Source: Selenomonas sp. (GTDB lineage: Bacteria > Bacillota_C > Negativicutes > Selenomonadales > Selenomonadaceae). Taken from it: 6,415 bases of DNA. Location of the stretch: NCBI RefSeq assembly GCF_024699275.1, contig NZ_JAILPX010000113.1, positions 1-6,415 on the forward strand, read 5' to 3'. The notes under the pieces were generated by a model. That model did not search any database and had not been told where the DNA came from. It worked only from the letters and a program-made list of their open reading frames with translations. Each line of letters opens with the position of its first letter. The first letter of the stretch is position 1. The translations under genes and the position numbers were made by a program. Positions 1 to 6,239 of the stretch are shown piece after piece.

Positions 1-1050
1 ATGGCCGTGCCGGAACGTCAGATTGTCCGCATCCATTCGTCCTCGGGCACGACAGGCACACCGGTTATCATTCCCTATACGGCCAAGGATGTCGATGACT
101 GGGCCGAAATGTTCAAGCGCTGCTACGAATTCGCCGGCATCACGAACAAAGACCGCATCCAGATCACGCCAGGCTACGGTCTCTGGACAGCGGGCATCGG
201 CTTCCAGAACGGTGCCGAGAAGCTCGGTGCGATGGTCGTGCCCATGGGGCCGGGCAATACGGATAAGCAGCTGCAGTTCATGATGGATATGAAGAGCACG
301 GTGCTCACGGCGACCTCGTCCTATGCACTGCTGCTGGCAGAAGAAATCGAAAAGCGCGGCATCAAGGATAAGATTCACTTGAAGAAAGGTGTCATTGGCT
401 CGGAGCGCTGGAGCGCCAAGATGCGCGAGCGCATCGCGACGGAACTGGGCATCGAGCTTTACGATATCTACGGCTTGACGGAAATCTATGGTCCGGGTAT
501 CGGCATCAGCTGCGCACATAATACGGGCATGCATTACTGGGATGATTTCATCTATCTGGAAATCATCGACCCCGAGACGGGCGAGAATGTACCCGATGGC
601 GAGTATGGCGAAATCGTCATCACGACACTCGTCAAGGAAGGCGCGCCGTTGATCCGTTTCCGCACCCATGACATCTCGCGCATCGTACCGGGGGACTGCC
701 CCTGCGGCAGCCGCTTTCCGCGTATCGATACGCTGGTCGGCCGCAGCGATGACATGGTCAAGATCAAGGGCGTCAACGTATTCCCGAAACAGATCGAGGA
801 AATCCTGCATACCTTCCCCGAGCTGTCGAGTGAATACCAGATCCGTATCTCCCATCTCGACGGTAAGGATACCATGCGCATCTACATTGAGACGAATGGT
901 TCGGTCAACTTCCAGCAGATGGCCGAAAAGGTTGCACAGAAAGTCAAGAGCCGTATCGGCTTCACGCCAATCGTCAAAGTCGTCGAACTTGGCCTGCTGC
1001 CGCGCAGCGAAAAGAAAACCAAGCGCGTGATTGACGAGCGTTTTGACTGA
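1..1050 (+). CDS. paaK: Phenylacetate-CoA ligase (PaaK family), 5' end cut off by the window
   Basis: This is an adenylate-forming enzyme that should activate phenylacetate, or a related aryl acid, to its CoA thioester using ATP, via an acyl-AMP intermediate in the cytoplasm. The visible 349 residues open just before the phosphate-binding loop SSSGTTGTP (residues 13-21). They then show YDIYGLTE (154-161, adenine/acyl-AMP region), a cysteine-bearing CPCG (233-236), GRSDDMVKIKGVNVFP (247-262, hinge into the C-terminal lid domain) and LPRSEKKTKRV (333-343, the lysine-rich tail expected to hold the catalytic lysine). Family members run to about 430 residues with roughly 80 before this loop. The ATG at position 1 is therefore probably internal and the true start lies outside the window. 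The stop is TGA at 1048-1050. In anaerobes such ligases often accompany indolepyruvate:ferredoxin oxidoreductase genes, but none is visible here. Third positions are much richer in G and C than in the next genes. Family call is firm; substrate is inferred. Confidence 0.93.
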   Translation: MAVPERQIVRIHSSSGTTGTPVIIPYTAKDVDDWAEMFKRCYEFAGITNKDRIQITPGYGLWTAGIGFQNGAEKLGAMVVPMGPGNTDKQLQFMMDMKSTVLTATSSYALLLAEEIEKRGIKDKIHLKKGVIGSERWSAKMRERIATELGIELYDIYGLTEIYGPGIGISCAHNTGMHYWDDFIYLEIIDPETGENVPDGEYGEIVITTLVKEGAPLIRFRTHDISRIVPGDCPCGSRFPRIDTLVGRSDDMVKIKGVNVFPKQIEEILHTFPELSSEYQIRISHLDGKDTMRIYIETNGSVNFQQMAEKVAQKVKSRIGFTPIVKVVELGLLPRSEKKTKRVIDERFD

Positions 1051-1068
1051 ATTCTTTTGCCGTGTTTT

Positions 1069-1092
1069 TGTCCGTTAAGTGGACATTCTTTC
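1069..1092 (+). terminator. Weak possible terminator after paaK
   Basis: A short inverted repeat TGTCC (1069-1073) / GGACA (1081-1085) with a 7-nt loop is followed by a T-rich run (TTCTTTCT). It lies 18 nt after the ligase stop codon. The stem is only 5 bp and overlaps the -35 box of the next promoter, so this could be chance. Confidence 0.3.
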
Positions 1093-1108
1093 TGACATAT
1101 ACTATACT
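1080..1108 (+). promoter_or_regulatory. Sigma-70 type promoter for the RhuM-family gene
   Basis: TGGACA (1080-1085, 5 of 6 to TTGACA) and TATACT (1103-1108) are separated by 17 nt. A second TATACT overlaps just upstream (1098-1103). The predicted transcript would start near 1115, giving a leader of about 60 nt. It fits a gene transcribed separately from paaK. Confidence 0.6.
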
Positions 1109-1177
1109 TTTGCTGACAGTCCGGGGAATGTTACCAGGAAGGATGGATATATATGGTAGGAGGAAGGGAGTGGCTTA

Positions 1178-2077
1178 ATGAACAAAGTTAATGTCCGCAA
1201 TAGCACGGTGGATTTTTTGGTATTTACCAAGAATAGTGGTGCTGACTCTATCGAGGTGCGCGTACAGGATGGCGACGTTTGGCTGACGCAGAAGGCAATG
1301 GGAGAACTTTTTGATGTAGGCAGAACAGCCATTACCAAGCATTTGAAAACTATTTTCACAGATGGCGAATTAGATAAAAATGCAGTTTGTGCCAAAATGG
1401 CACAAACTGCCGATGATGGCAAAAACTATCGGTATAACTTTTATTCCCTGCCTGCTATCATTGCTGTTGGCTACAAGGTAAACTCTAAGCGTGCTATTCA
1501 ATTCCGCCAGTGGGCAACTAAGGTGCTAAACACCTTTACCATGCAGGGATATGTGCTGGATAAGAATCGCCTTATCAATGGTCAGATTTTTGATGAAGAC
1601 TATTTTGAGCATCTGATTTCTGAGATTCAGGAAATTCGCGCCAGTGAGCGCCGCTTCTATCAGAAAATCACGGACATCTACGCCACTGCAGTGGATTATA
1701 CGCTGGAAAGTACAATCACCCGTGATTTCTTTGCCACGGTACAGAATAAAATGCACTATGCTGTTCATGGCAATACAGCGGTAGAGCTGCAGGGGCTTAA
1801 CGAGATTGTCACGATGTATCTGGATTACGCAACTCGTCAAGCTCGTCGTCATATTCCCATGACCATGGCTGACTGGTCAAATAAGCTTGATGCCTTTCTG
1901 CAGTTCAATGATGCCGAGGTGTTGCAGGATAAAGAAAAAGTTACTGCAGCTATCGCCAAGGCTTTCGCTGAATCTGAATTCGAACAGTATCGAGTCCTTC
2001 AAGATAAAAAATATATCAGCGATTTTGACCGCCTGATGATGGAGGCAGAATCCACCAATAAGGATAACAGAACATAA
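1178..2077 (+). CDS. RhuM-family protein with apparent internal in-frame deletion
   Basis: It belongs to the virulence RhuM family, named after a Salmonella pathogenicity-island gene. The biochemical role is unknown; members are scattered in accessory islands, often near mobile or defence genes. Visible hallmarks in order: a DNA-binding-like N-terminal part with DGDVWLTQKAMGELFDVGRTAITKHL (31-56); the family segment NAVCAKMAQTADDGKNY (68-84); IIAVGYKVNSKRAIQFRQWAT (94-114); and in the C-terminal half ITRDFFATVQNKMHYAVHG (180-198), LNEIVTMYLDYA (207-218) and WSNKLDAFLQFN (233-244). At 299 residues it is shorter than the roughly 330-345 usual for the family. The gap falls at residues 203-205, where the usual block ending in an RK-x-D-V / KNYL stretch is missing, as I recall the family. 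The ATG at 1178 is preceded by AGGAGG (1158-1163) and a better-spaced GGGAG (1166-1170). It is more AT-rich than paaK, consistent with acquisition. There is no signal peptide or membrane segment. Whether the shortened protein works is unknown. Confidence 0.85.
   Translation: MNKVNVRNSTVDFLVFTKNSGADSIEVRVQDGDVWLTQKAMGELFDVGRTAITKHLKTIFTDGELDKNAVCAKMAQTADDGKNYRYNFYSLPAIIAVGYKVNSKRAIQFRQWATKVLNTFTMQGYVLDKNRLINGQIFDEDYFEHLISEIQEIRASERRFYQKITDIYATAVDYTLESTITRDFFATVQNKMHYAVHGNTAVELQGLNEIVTMYLDYATRQARRHIPMTMADWSNKLDAFLQFNDAEVLQDKEKVTAAIAKAFAESEFEQYRVLQDKKYISDFDRLMMEAESTNKDNRT
1382..1410. repeat. Perfect 13-bp inverted repeat inside the RhuM-family coding sequence
   Basis: GCAGTTTGTGCCA (1382-1394) and its exact reverse complement TGGCACAAACTGC (1398-1410) are separated by AAA. 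The repeat spans codons 69-78 (AVCAKMAQTA). In RNA it would form a stable 13-bp stem with a 3-nt loop about 200 nt into the gene. It is not followed by a T-run, so it is not a standard terminator. Confidence 0.9.
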
Positions 2078-2118
2078 AATGATTTCGGTTATCGGAATAT
2101 TACCATGCCATAAGTTCT

Positions 2119-2179
2119 ACAATAAAGGAGCCGTAAACAACATGCTTTTTGCATTTTTTGTTTACGGCTCCTTTATTGT
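2119..2179. terminator. Long perfect hairpin between convergent genes, probable bidirectional terminator
   Basis: The left arm (2119-2140) and right arm (2158-2179) are perfect reverse complements over 22 bp, with core GGAGCCGTAAAC / GTTTACGGCTCC. The 17-nt loop holds a smaller stem, ATGC (2142-2145) / GCAT (2151-2154), around TTTTT. It starts 42 nt after the RhuM stop and ends 3 nt from the minus-strand regulator's stop, where a two-way terminator is expected. Neither side has a proper T-tract after the stem, so it is unusual for a Rho-independent terminator. Blocking of exonuclease or read-through by the hairpin itself is an alternative. Confidence 0.65.
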
Positions 2180-2182
2180 GGG

Positions 2183-2506
2183 TTATGAAAAAAACAATTT
2201 TACGACGGCGGCTAATTTTTGCCGTTCGTCATCGGTGGGCGTACGGCCGAAAAGCTGGTAGTCACCGCTTAGCAGAAAATGAGAAAGGTCAGGCAGATTG
2301 TTGGTATTTTTCGGTTCGTGTGCCAAGAGATAATCCAAGGACACTTCAAAGTAATCGGCTAGTTTTATCAGCATTGCAATATCAGGTTCATTGACACCGC
2401 ATTCATAGCGGTTATAGGTATTAGGCTTTATTTGCAGGGCTTCGGCAATCTCTTTTTGTTTTATGTCGGAATCTTCGCGCAGAGCCCGTAGTCTCTTTGT
2501 AAGCAT
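2183..2506 (-). CDS. XRE/Cro-type helix-turn-helix transcriptional regulator
   Basis: A 107-residue cytoplasmic DNA-binding protein. Residues 4-61 form a classic HTH_3 domain: KRLRALREDSDIKQKEIAEALQ (helices 1-2), IKPNTYNRYECGVNEPD (recognition helix and turn, 26-42) and MLIKLADYFEVSLDYLLAH (45-63). The last 40 residues (DLSHFLLSGDYQLFGRTPTDDERQKLAAVVKLFF) are short and probably helical, perhaps for dimerisation. There is no protease or ligand domain. The ATG (complement of 2504-2506) has AAGGAGA upstream (complement of 2514-2520) at 7-nt spacing. It converges on the RhuM gene and diverges from the MBOAT gene, so it could regulate itself or either neighbour. Regulators of this size are common in phage, plasmid and genomic-island modules. 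Family call is firm; target unknown. No clear promoter of its own was found, only poor -10/-35 matches. Confidence 0.88.
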   Translation of the reverse strand: MLTKRLRALREDSDIKQKEIAEALQIKPNTYNRYECGVNEPDIAMLIKLADYFEVSLDYLLAHEPKNTNNLPDLSHFLLSGDYQLFGRTPTDDERQKLAAVVKLFFS

Positions 2507-2535
2507 GGGTAAATCTCCTTTTGCTTTTTAGTTTA

Positions 2536-2555
2536 GCAAAGAAGGAGTTTTCTGC
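2536..2555. promoter_or_regulatory. Imperfect dyad upstream of the XRE gene, possible operator
   Basis: GCAAAGAA (2536-2543) and TTTTCTGC (2548-2555) match as inverted halves at 6 of 8 positions around GGAG. The dyad lies about 30 nt upstream of the regulator start, where an autoregulatory site would be expected. It is weak and may be chance. Confidence 0.2.
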
Positions 2556-2586
2556 TCTATAAAGTGATGAAATAGGAATATACATG

Positions 2587-2614
2587 TTGAAAAATACTAA
2601 AATATGATTATACT
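2587..2614 (+). promoter_or_regulatory. Sigma-70 type promoter for the MBOAT/DHHW operon
   Basis: TTGAAA (2587-2592) and TATACT (2609-2614) are separated by 16 nt in a strongly AT-rich stretch. A TG sits at 2605-2606, one base off the extended -10 position. The start site would fall near 2621, giving a leader of about 45 nt before the TTG start. Confidence 0.6.
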
Positions 2615-2651
2615 AATTAAGGGAGTGATAAAAAATACCACAAAATTTCAT

Positions 2652-2668
2652 GGGAGGCGTTCTGTTTG
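2652..2668 (+). promoter_or_regulatory. Ribosome binding site that fixes a TTG start
   Basis: GGGAGG (2652-2657) lies 8 nt before TTG (2666-2668). The nearby ATG at 2650 is in another frame. The resulting N-terminus, (M)VFSSTVFLFLFLPLTL, is the standard opening of AlgI-type proteins, so the TTG is very likely the true start. Confidence 0.8.
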
Positions 2669-4039
2669 GTTTTTTCATCCACAGTATTTTTATTTCTGTT
2701 TTTGCCGTTGACTTTATGTATCTATTACAATCCTTGGCTAAGAGGGCGGAAGTTTCGTAATGTATTTTTGCTGTTGGCTAGTTTGTTGTTCTATGCTTGG
2801 GGTGAGCCAGTGTTTGTGTTCTTGATGCTGATTTCTATTGGCATTGGTTATGCTATTGGTTGTCATTTGCATAACGGCCGGCGCAAATGGTGGTTGGTAG
2901 CAGGCGTGACTTTTCATGTGGGCCTGCTCTTTGTGTTTAAATATTTGACTTTTGTACTGGGACAACTTGGTTTGCTGGTTGGCAGCTTAGAGGACTTTGC
3001 CATTGCTCTGCCTATCGGTATTTCTTTTTTTACCTTTCAGCTGTTGTCTTACTTATTTGATGTTTACTACGGCAAGGCCGAGGCTCAGCGGAGCGTTCTG
3101 AAGTTGGGTCTTTATGTAGCGTTGTTCCCGCAGCTCATTGCCGGGCCAATCGTACGTTATGATGCGATAGCCGCAGAAATAATGGGACGGCAGGAAAACC
3201 TCATGGATTTTAGTGAGGGCATGATGCGTTTTATCTATGGCTTGGCGAAAAAGGTGCTGATTGCTAATTATATGGGCCAGCTTGCAGATACTATCTTTGC
3301 TATGAATGGTAGTCTTTCGGTGGGAACGGCATGGCTTGGGGCTGTGGCCTATACTTTGCAGATTTACTTTGATTTCTCGGGGTATTCGGATATGGCTATC
3401 GGCCTTGGGCGGATGTTTGGCTTTCACTTTGCTGAAAACTTCAACTATCCCTATATTGCCAAAAGCGCCACGGAGTTTTGGCGGCGGTGGCATATTTCCC
3501 TGGGTTTGTGGTTTCGGGATTACGTCTATATTCCCTTGGGCGGCAATCGCTGTTCTAAGTGGCGTTGGGTGCTGAATCTCTTTGTGGTTTGGGCGCTCAC
3601 GGGCATCTGGCATGGGGCCAATTATACCTTTCTTGCCTGGGGGCTGTTTTACTTTGTTTTGCTGATGGTTGAAAAATTTACCCGTTTGCCAGAAAAGTTA
3701 GGAGTACTGTCTCATATCTATGCTATGGCGGCGGTGATGATTGGCTGGGTGATGTTCCGTTCGGAGACTTTCACGGCAGGTTTGCATTATATCGGTGTGA
3801 TGTTTGGTTTTGGCAGTTTGGGCTTGGCTGATGATTATTTTCGGCTTTATCTGGGGCAGACTTACAGCGTGCTGATAGCCGGTATTGTCTTTTCCCTACC
3901 GGTAATTCCGTGGCTGAAAAAACATGGCGGTAAGCTGGTGGAGAATATCGAGCCGGTAGCGGCACTGGGCATTTTTGTGCTGACTTTAGTGGTGGCTGTC
4001 AGCTCCAGCTATAATCCATTTATTTACTTTAATTTCTAA
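2666..4039 (+). CDS. MBOAT-family membrane O-acyltransferase, AlgI type
   Basis: A multi-pass inner-membrane protein of 457 residues, close to the usual AlgI/PatA length. Relatives draw an acyl group, usually acetyl, from a cytoplasmic donor and pass it across the membrane for transfer to a cell-surface or secreted glycan. Visible signatures: N-terminal MVFSSTVFLFLFLPLTL; LFPQLIAGPIVRY (153-165); YFDFSGYSDMAIGLGRMFGF (234-253); the conserved block FWRRWHISLGLWFRDYVYIPLGGNR (271-295) with His276; and LTGIWHGANYTFLAWG (311-326), where His316 matches the essential MBOAT histidine (His322 in Pseudomonas AlgI). It ends NPFIYFNF, typical of the family. About ten hydrophobic segments are visible. 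The next gene starts 12 nt downstream and encodes the expected periplasm-facing partner, so they form one operon. DltB (D-alanylation) was considered, but no other dlt gene is present and the partner is AlgJ/AlgX-like. The glycan acceptor cannot be told from this window. Confidence 0.93.
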   Translation: MVFSSTVFLFLFLPLTLCIYYNPWLRGRKFRNVFLLLASLLFYAWGEPVFVFLMLISIGIGYAIGCHLHNGRRKWWLVAGVTFHVGLLFVFKYLTFVLGQLGLLVGSLEDFAIALPIGISFFTFQLLSYLFDVYYGKAEAQRSVLKLGLYVALFPQLIAGPIVRYDAIAAEIMGRQENLMDFSEGMMRFIYGLAKKVLIANYMGQLADTIFAMNGSLSVGTAWLGAVAYTLQIYFDFSGYSDMAIGLGRMFGFHFAENFNYPYIAKSATEFWRRWHISLGLWFRDYVYIPLGGNRCSKWRWVLNLFVVWALTGIWHGANYTFLAWGLFYFVLLMVEKFTRLPEKLGVLSHIYAMAAVMIGWVMFRSETFTAGLHYIGVMFGFGSLGLADDYFRLYLGQTYSVLIAGIVFSLPVIPWLKKHGGKLVENIEPVAALGIFVLTLVVAVSSSYNPFIYFNF

Positions 4040-4051
4040 GGGGGAGCAGGG

Positions 4052-5425
4052 ATGCGAAAAATCAATAAACGGCAGGGCTTGATGCTCTGCGCGGCAGGAT
4101 TGCTGGTATTGGTGATGCTGACGGTGTTTGTGCGGCTGGGGACACGGCAGATTCTCGTAAAGCGGGCTCATATGGACAATCTCATCACGCAAACGGTATT
4201 ATGTGGCAATGAGGAGTTGCAAAGGGAAAAGCCACGGAAAGAGTCACGGAAAGAAAGTGAGAAAATCGATTGGGCGCGAGCATATCCGTTTGCGGATATT
4301 GACCGCATGGACAAGCAGGATTGGCAGTTAGCTCAAAAGGTAGAGAAGAAAGCGGAAAATGTTGAAAAGAAAATTGATGATTGGACAGGCAAATACTTGA
4401 TGGGCTATTACAAACTGGCTGAGGCTGGACGTGGATATGCGGATGAAATTGGCTGGGGGCTGCCCAGTCAGGACAAGGATTCTCTGCTTTCGTTGGGAGA
4501 TGGTGCATGGACGTTCTGTTACCCTAGGGACAAAGAAGCTATGCAGGAAAGGTCTGCTGTTCTGGCTGGCTTAGCACAGGAAGTGACAGAACACGGCGGC
4601 CAGTTCCTGTATATACAGGCTCCGTTTAAGGTAGACCCGTATGGAGATTTTGCGGTTAATGGTATTTTTGATTTTACCAATCAGAATTGTGACGATTTGC
4701 TGGCACAGTTGGAAGCACAGGGCATAGCTACCTTGGATCTAAGGAAGGATTTGTATAATTGGGCGCAGGCAGAACAGCGAAACTATCATGAGTATTTCTT
4801 TAGGACAGACCATCACTGGAAACCGGAAACAGCTTTGCGGGCGGCGAAGGTAGTAGGTGCCAGATTAAAGGAATATGGCATAGTAGTGGATGATAGCCAT
4901 TATGATTTGCAGGATTTTGATATGGAAGTCCTGCCAAGATTTTTTTTAGGTAGTCAGGGGAAACGAGCGACGTTATCCAGAGCAATTCCGGATGATTTTC
5001 CTATCTTGCTGCCGAAATTTACGACACAGATACATTTTGAAGTTCCCGAATTGAAAATCGATAGGATTGGAACTTTTGAAATAACTTATGACAAAGAACC
5101 CATAGAACGCAGAGATTATTATAATCTTAACCCATACGGGATGTATGGCCATGCTGACAGGGCCATCGTCAATATTGAAAACATGCTGATGCCACCATCA
5201 GATAAAAAAGTGCTTATGATTCGCGATTCTTTTTGTGATACCATGGCTCCCTTTTTAGCTTTAGGCGTAAGAAATGTAATGCTGTTGGATATCCGTCATT
5301 TTACTGGCAGTGTCAAAGCGTATATTGCTGAGAACAAACCGGATGTTGTAATTGTCATGTACACGGGCGTGGCGGTAGCGCCGATTGACTGGTCAACGCA
5401 TAAGGATGAATTTGATTTCCGGTAA
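4052..5425 (+). CDS. AlgJ/AlgX-like DHHW/SGNH-type O-acetyltransferase partner
   Basis: A 457-residue protein with one N-terminal membrane anchor (about 9-27) and the rest probably outside the cytoplasm. The family completes transfer of the acyl group from the MBOAT partner to the glycan. After the anchor come a charged linker (54-74, with RKES repeated), a lysine/glutamate-rich probable coiled coil (88-110), and the catalytic domain. This holds FLYIQAPFKVDP (185-196); FRTDHHWKPETALRAAK (250-266), the DHHW motif with the Asp/His pair; and VLMIRDSFCDTMAPFLA (387-403), with Ser393 as likely nucleophile, as in AlgJ/AlgX. The triad seems complete. The ATG at 4052 has GGGGGAG (4040-4046) directly after the preceding stop. 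There is no C-terminal carbohydrate-binding module as in AlgX, since the protein ends soon after the VVIVMYTG strand (432-439), so acceptor recognition must lie elsewhere. Function is inferred from motif and operon. Confidence 0.87.
   Translation: MRKINKRQGLMLCAAGLLVLVMLTVFVRLGTRQILVKRAHMDNLITQTVLCGNEELQREKPRKESRKESEKIDWARAYPFADIDRMDKQDWQLAQKVEKKAENVEKKIDDWTGKYLMGYYKLAEAGRGYADEIGWGLPSQDKDSLLSLGDGAWTFCYPRDKEAMQERSAVLAGLAQEVTEHGGQFLYIQAPFKVDPYGDFAVNGIFDFTNQNCDDLLAQLEAQGIATLDLRKDLYNWAQAEQRNYHEYFFRTDHHWKPETALRAAKVVGARLKEYGIVVDDSHYDLQDFDMEVLPRFFLGSQGKRATLSRAIPDDFPILLPKFTTQIHFEVPELKIDRIGTFEITYDKEPIERRDYYNLNPYGMYGHADRAIVNIENMLMPPSDKKVLMIRDSFCDTMAPFLALGVRNVMLLDIRHFTGSVKAYIAENKPDVVIVMYTGVAVAPIDWSTHKDEFDFR
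4233..4254 (+). repeat. 12-bp period tandem duplication in the linker of the DHHW protein
   Basis: CACGGAAAGA occurs at 4233-4242 and again at 4245-4254, in frame, encoding RKES twice (residues 62-65 and 66-69). It lies in the charged linker between membrane anchor and coiled coil, where length changes are likely tolerated. Confidence 0.8.
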
Positions 5426-5468
5426 ATTGATAATGCCAAATGGATGGTAAGTGCTATGCAGATACAAT

Positions 5469-5510
5469 AGCCCCCATAAGTCAGATTTTACGTCTGATTA
5501 TGGGGGCTTT
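5469..5510. terminator. Hairpin terminator shared by the convergent acyltransferase operon and minus-strand gene
   Basis: The left arm AGCCCCCATAAGTCAGA (5469-5485) pairs with TCTGATTATGGGGGCT (5493-5508) with one bulged G. The loop is TTTTACG. A short T-run (5508-5510) follows on the plus strand; the minus strand exits into ATTGTAT. It lies 43 nt after the DHHW stop and about 50 nt past the minus-strand gene's stop, so it probably ends both transcripts. Confidence 0.8.
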
Positions 5511-5562
5511 CCCGTGTATTGCGATTCAGCTATAGAGTTGTATCATTTGCTGACAGTTTACT

Positions 5563-6165
5563 TTAGGCAGTCTGTGCGGCTGCTTCGTTGTTTTGCGTGT
5601 ATTCTGCCTGGAGCTTGTCGAGGCCGGTCATGATGGCGTCGTAGGTAGACAGGCAGATTTGGGGCAGGTCCTTTTCGTTGGTGGCCGCTTGGTAATCTCG
5701 GCGGAAGATAGCTACGGCTTTTTCGATTTCCTGACGGATTTCTGCGATTTTTTCGGGGCTTCCTTGTGCGACATGGGCGGCCATGCTGAGGATACAGTTG
5801 CTGACTGCTTGCACGGAATACGGCCCGCCGGGGCCTATGGCACGGACAGCTTCCTCGTAGCTTGGAAGCACATGCGGCATAGTGAAACGCTCTCCAAGTT
5901 TGAAATGACCGCCGGAAGTATAATATGCCTGCCAACTTAGATTGTGCTGGGTTTGTGCTTTGATACTATCTACAGTATCCTGGCTGGCCGCAGGCTGAAC
6001 GAGGGCTAAATCGGCAAGCGGGGCCGTTGACGGCGGCGAGGGGGCCTGCTCTGCCGCGGTAAATTCGCCCATAATGTCCCGAAATGATTCATGGGGCTCA
6101 GCAGCCGGCTGGCTGGCCGGGGCTGAAACAGCAGATTCAGACAGATTGCGGATTTGAATATCCAT
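5563..6165 (-). CDS. Hypothetical protein, Ala/Pro-rich N-terminus and helical C-terminal half
   Basis: I do not recognise this 200-residue protein. It opens with MDIQIRNLSESAV and has no signal peptide or membrane segment, so it is probably cytoplasmic or exported by a signal-less route. Residues 12-62 are rich in Ala, Pro and Ser and probably disordered. Residues 63-105 (DTVDSIKAQTQHNLSWQAYY...GERFTMPHVLPSYEEAV) look partly ordered. Residues 115-195 form amphipathic helices (YSVQAVSNCILSMAAHVAQG, PEKIAEIRQEIEKAVAIFRRDYQ, YDAIMTGLDKLQAEYTQ). There are two cysteines, 124 and 171. The coding reality is well supported: a long open frame with GC-biased third positions and GGAGG (complement of 6173-6177) 7 nt before the ATG. 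Overlapping frames on both strands lack these. It has its own upstream region and shares a terminator with the acyltransferase operon, so it is a single-gene unit. A weak sigma-28-like box upstream hints at motility-linked expression, unproven. Confidence 0.75.
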   Translation of the reverse strand: MDIQIRNLSESAVSAPASQPAAEPHESFRDIMGEFTAAEQAPSPPSTAPLADLALVQPAASQDTVDSIKAQTQHNLSWQAYYTSGGHFKLGERFTMPHVLPSYEEAVRAIGPGGPYSVQAVSNCILSMAAHVAQGSPEKIAEIRQEIEKAVAIFRRDYQAATNEKDLPQICLSTYDAIMTGLDKLQAEYTQNNEAAAQTA

Positions 6166-6204
6166 GGTAGTACCTCCACTTCTAAAAAATCATATCCATA
6201 GATA

Positions 6205-6231
6205 CTATCGGCAGAATGTCAAAACCTGATA
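6205..6231 (-). promoter_or_regulatory. Candidate promoter of the hypothetical gene, sigma-28-like -10 element
   Basis: On the minus strand GCCGATAG (complement of 6205-6212) matches the sigma-28 -10 consensus GCCGATAA at 7 of 8 positions, about 40 nt before the start codon. The -35 at 15-nt spacing reads TATC against TAAA, a poor match. A sigma-70 reading with TTGACA (complement of 6217-6222) has only TATGGA as a -10 at 16 nt. The promoter class is uncertain. Confidence 0.35.
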
Positions 6232-6239
6232 AGTATTTT

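Noticed and set aside
1382..1410. The coding-region inverted repeat as a terminator
   Set aside because: No T-run follows either arm, and the family's conserved protein sequence continues unbroken through it.
2079..2394. Short plus-strand frames covering the long hairpin and the XRE gene
   Set aside because: They overlap the hairpin and run antisense to a recognisable HTH protein, with no ribosome binding site.
3053..3613. Minus-strand 186-codon open frame inside the MBOAT gene
   Set aside because: It lies entirely antisense to a clearly conserved acyltransferase, has no recognisable domain and a composition rich in His, Lys and Pro.
2666..4039. DltB (teichoic acid D-alanylation) identity for the MBOAT protein
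   Set aside because: No dltA, dltC or dltD neighbour is visible; the downstream partner carries the DHHW motif of AlgJ/AlgX-type proteins, and a Negativicute would lack teichoic acids.
2666..5425. Both operon proteins being exactly 457 residues as evidence of duplication
   Set aside because: One is a multi-pass MBOAT protein and the other a single-anchor DHHW protein with no sequence likeness, so the equal length is coincidence.
5593..5940. Plus-strand open frame of 115 codons opposite the hypothetical gene
   Set aside because: It has no ribosome binding site and a Cys/Gly/Phe-rich composition typical of an antisense shadow; the minus-strand frame is longer, has GGAGG and extends across it.
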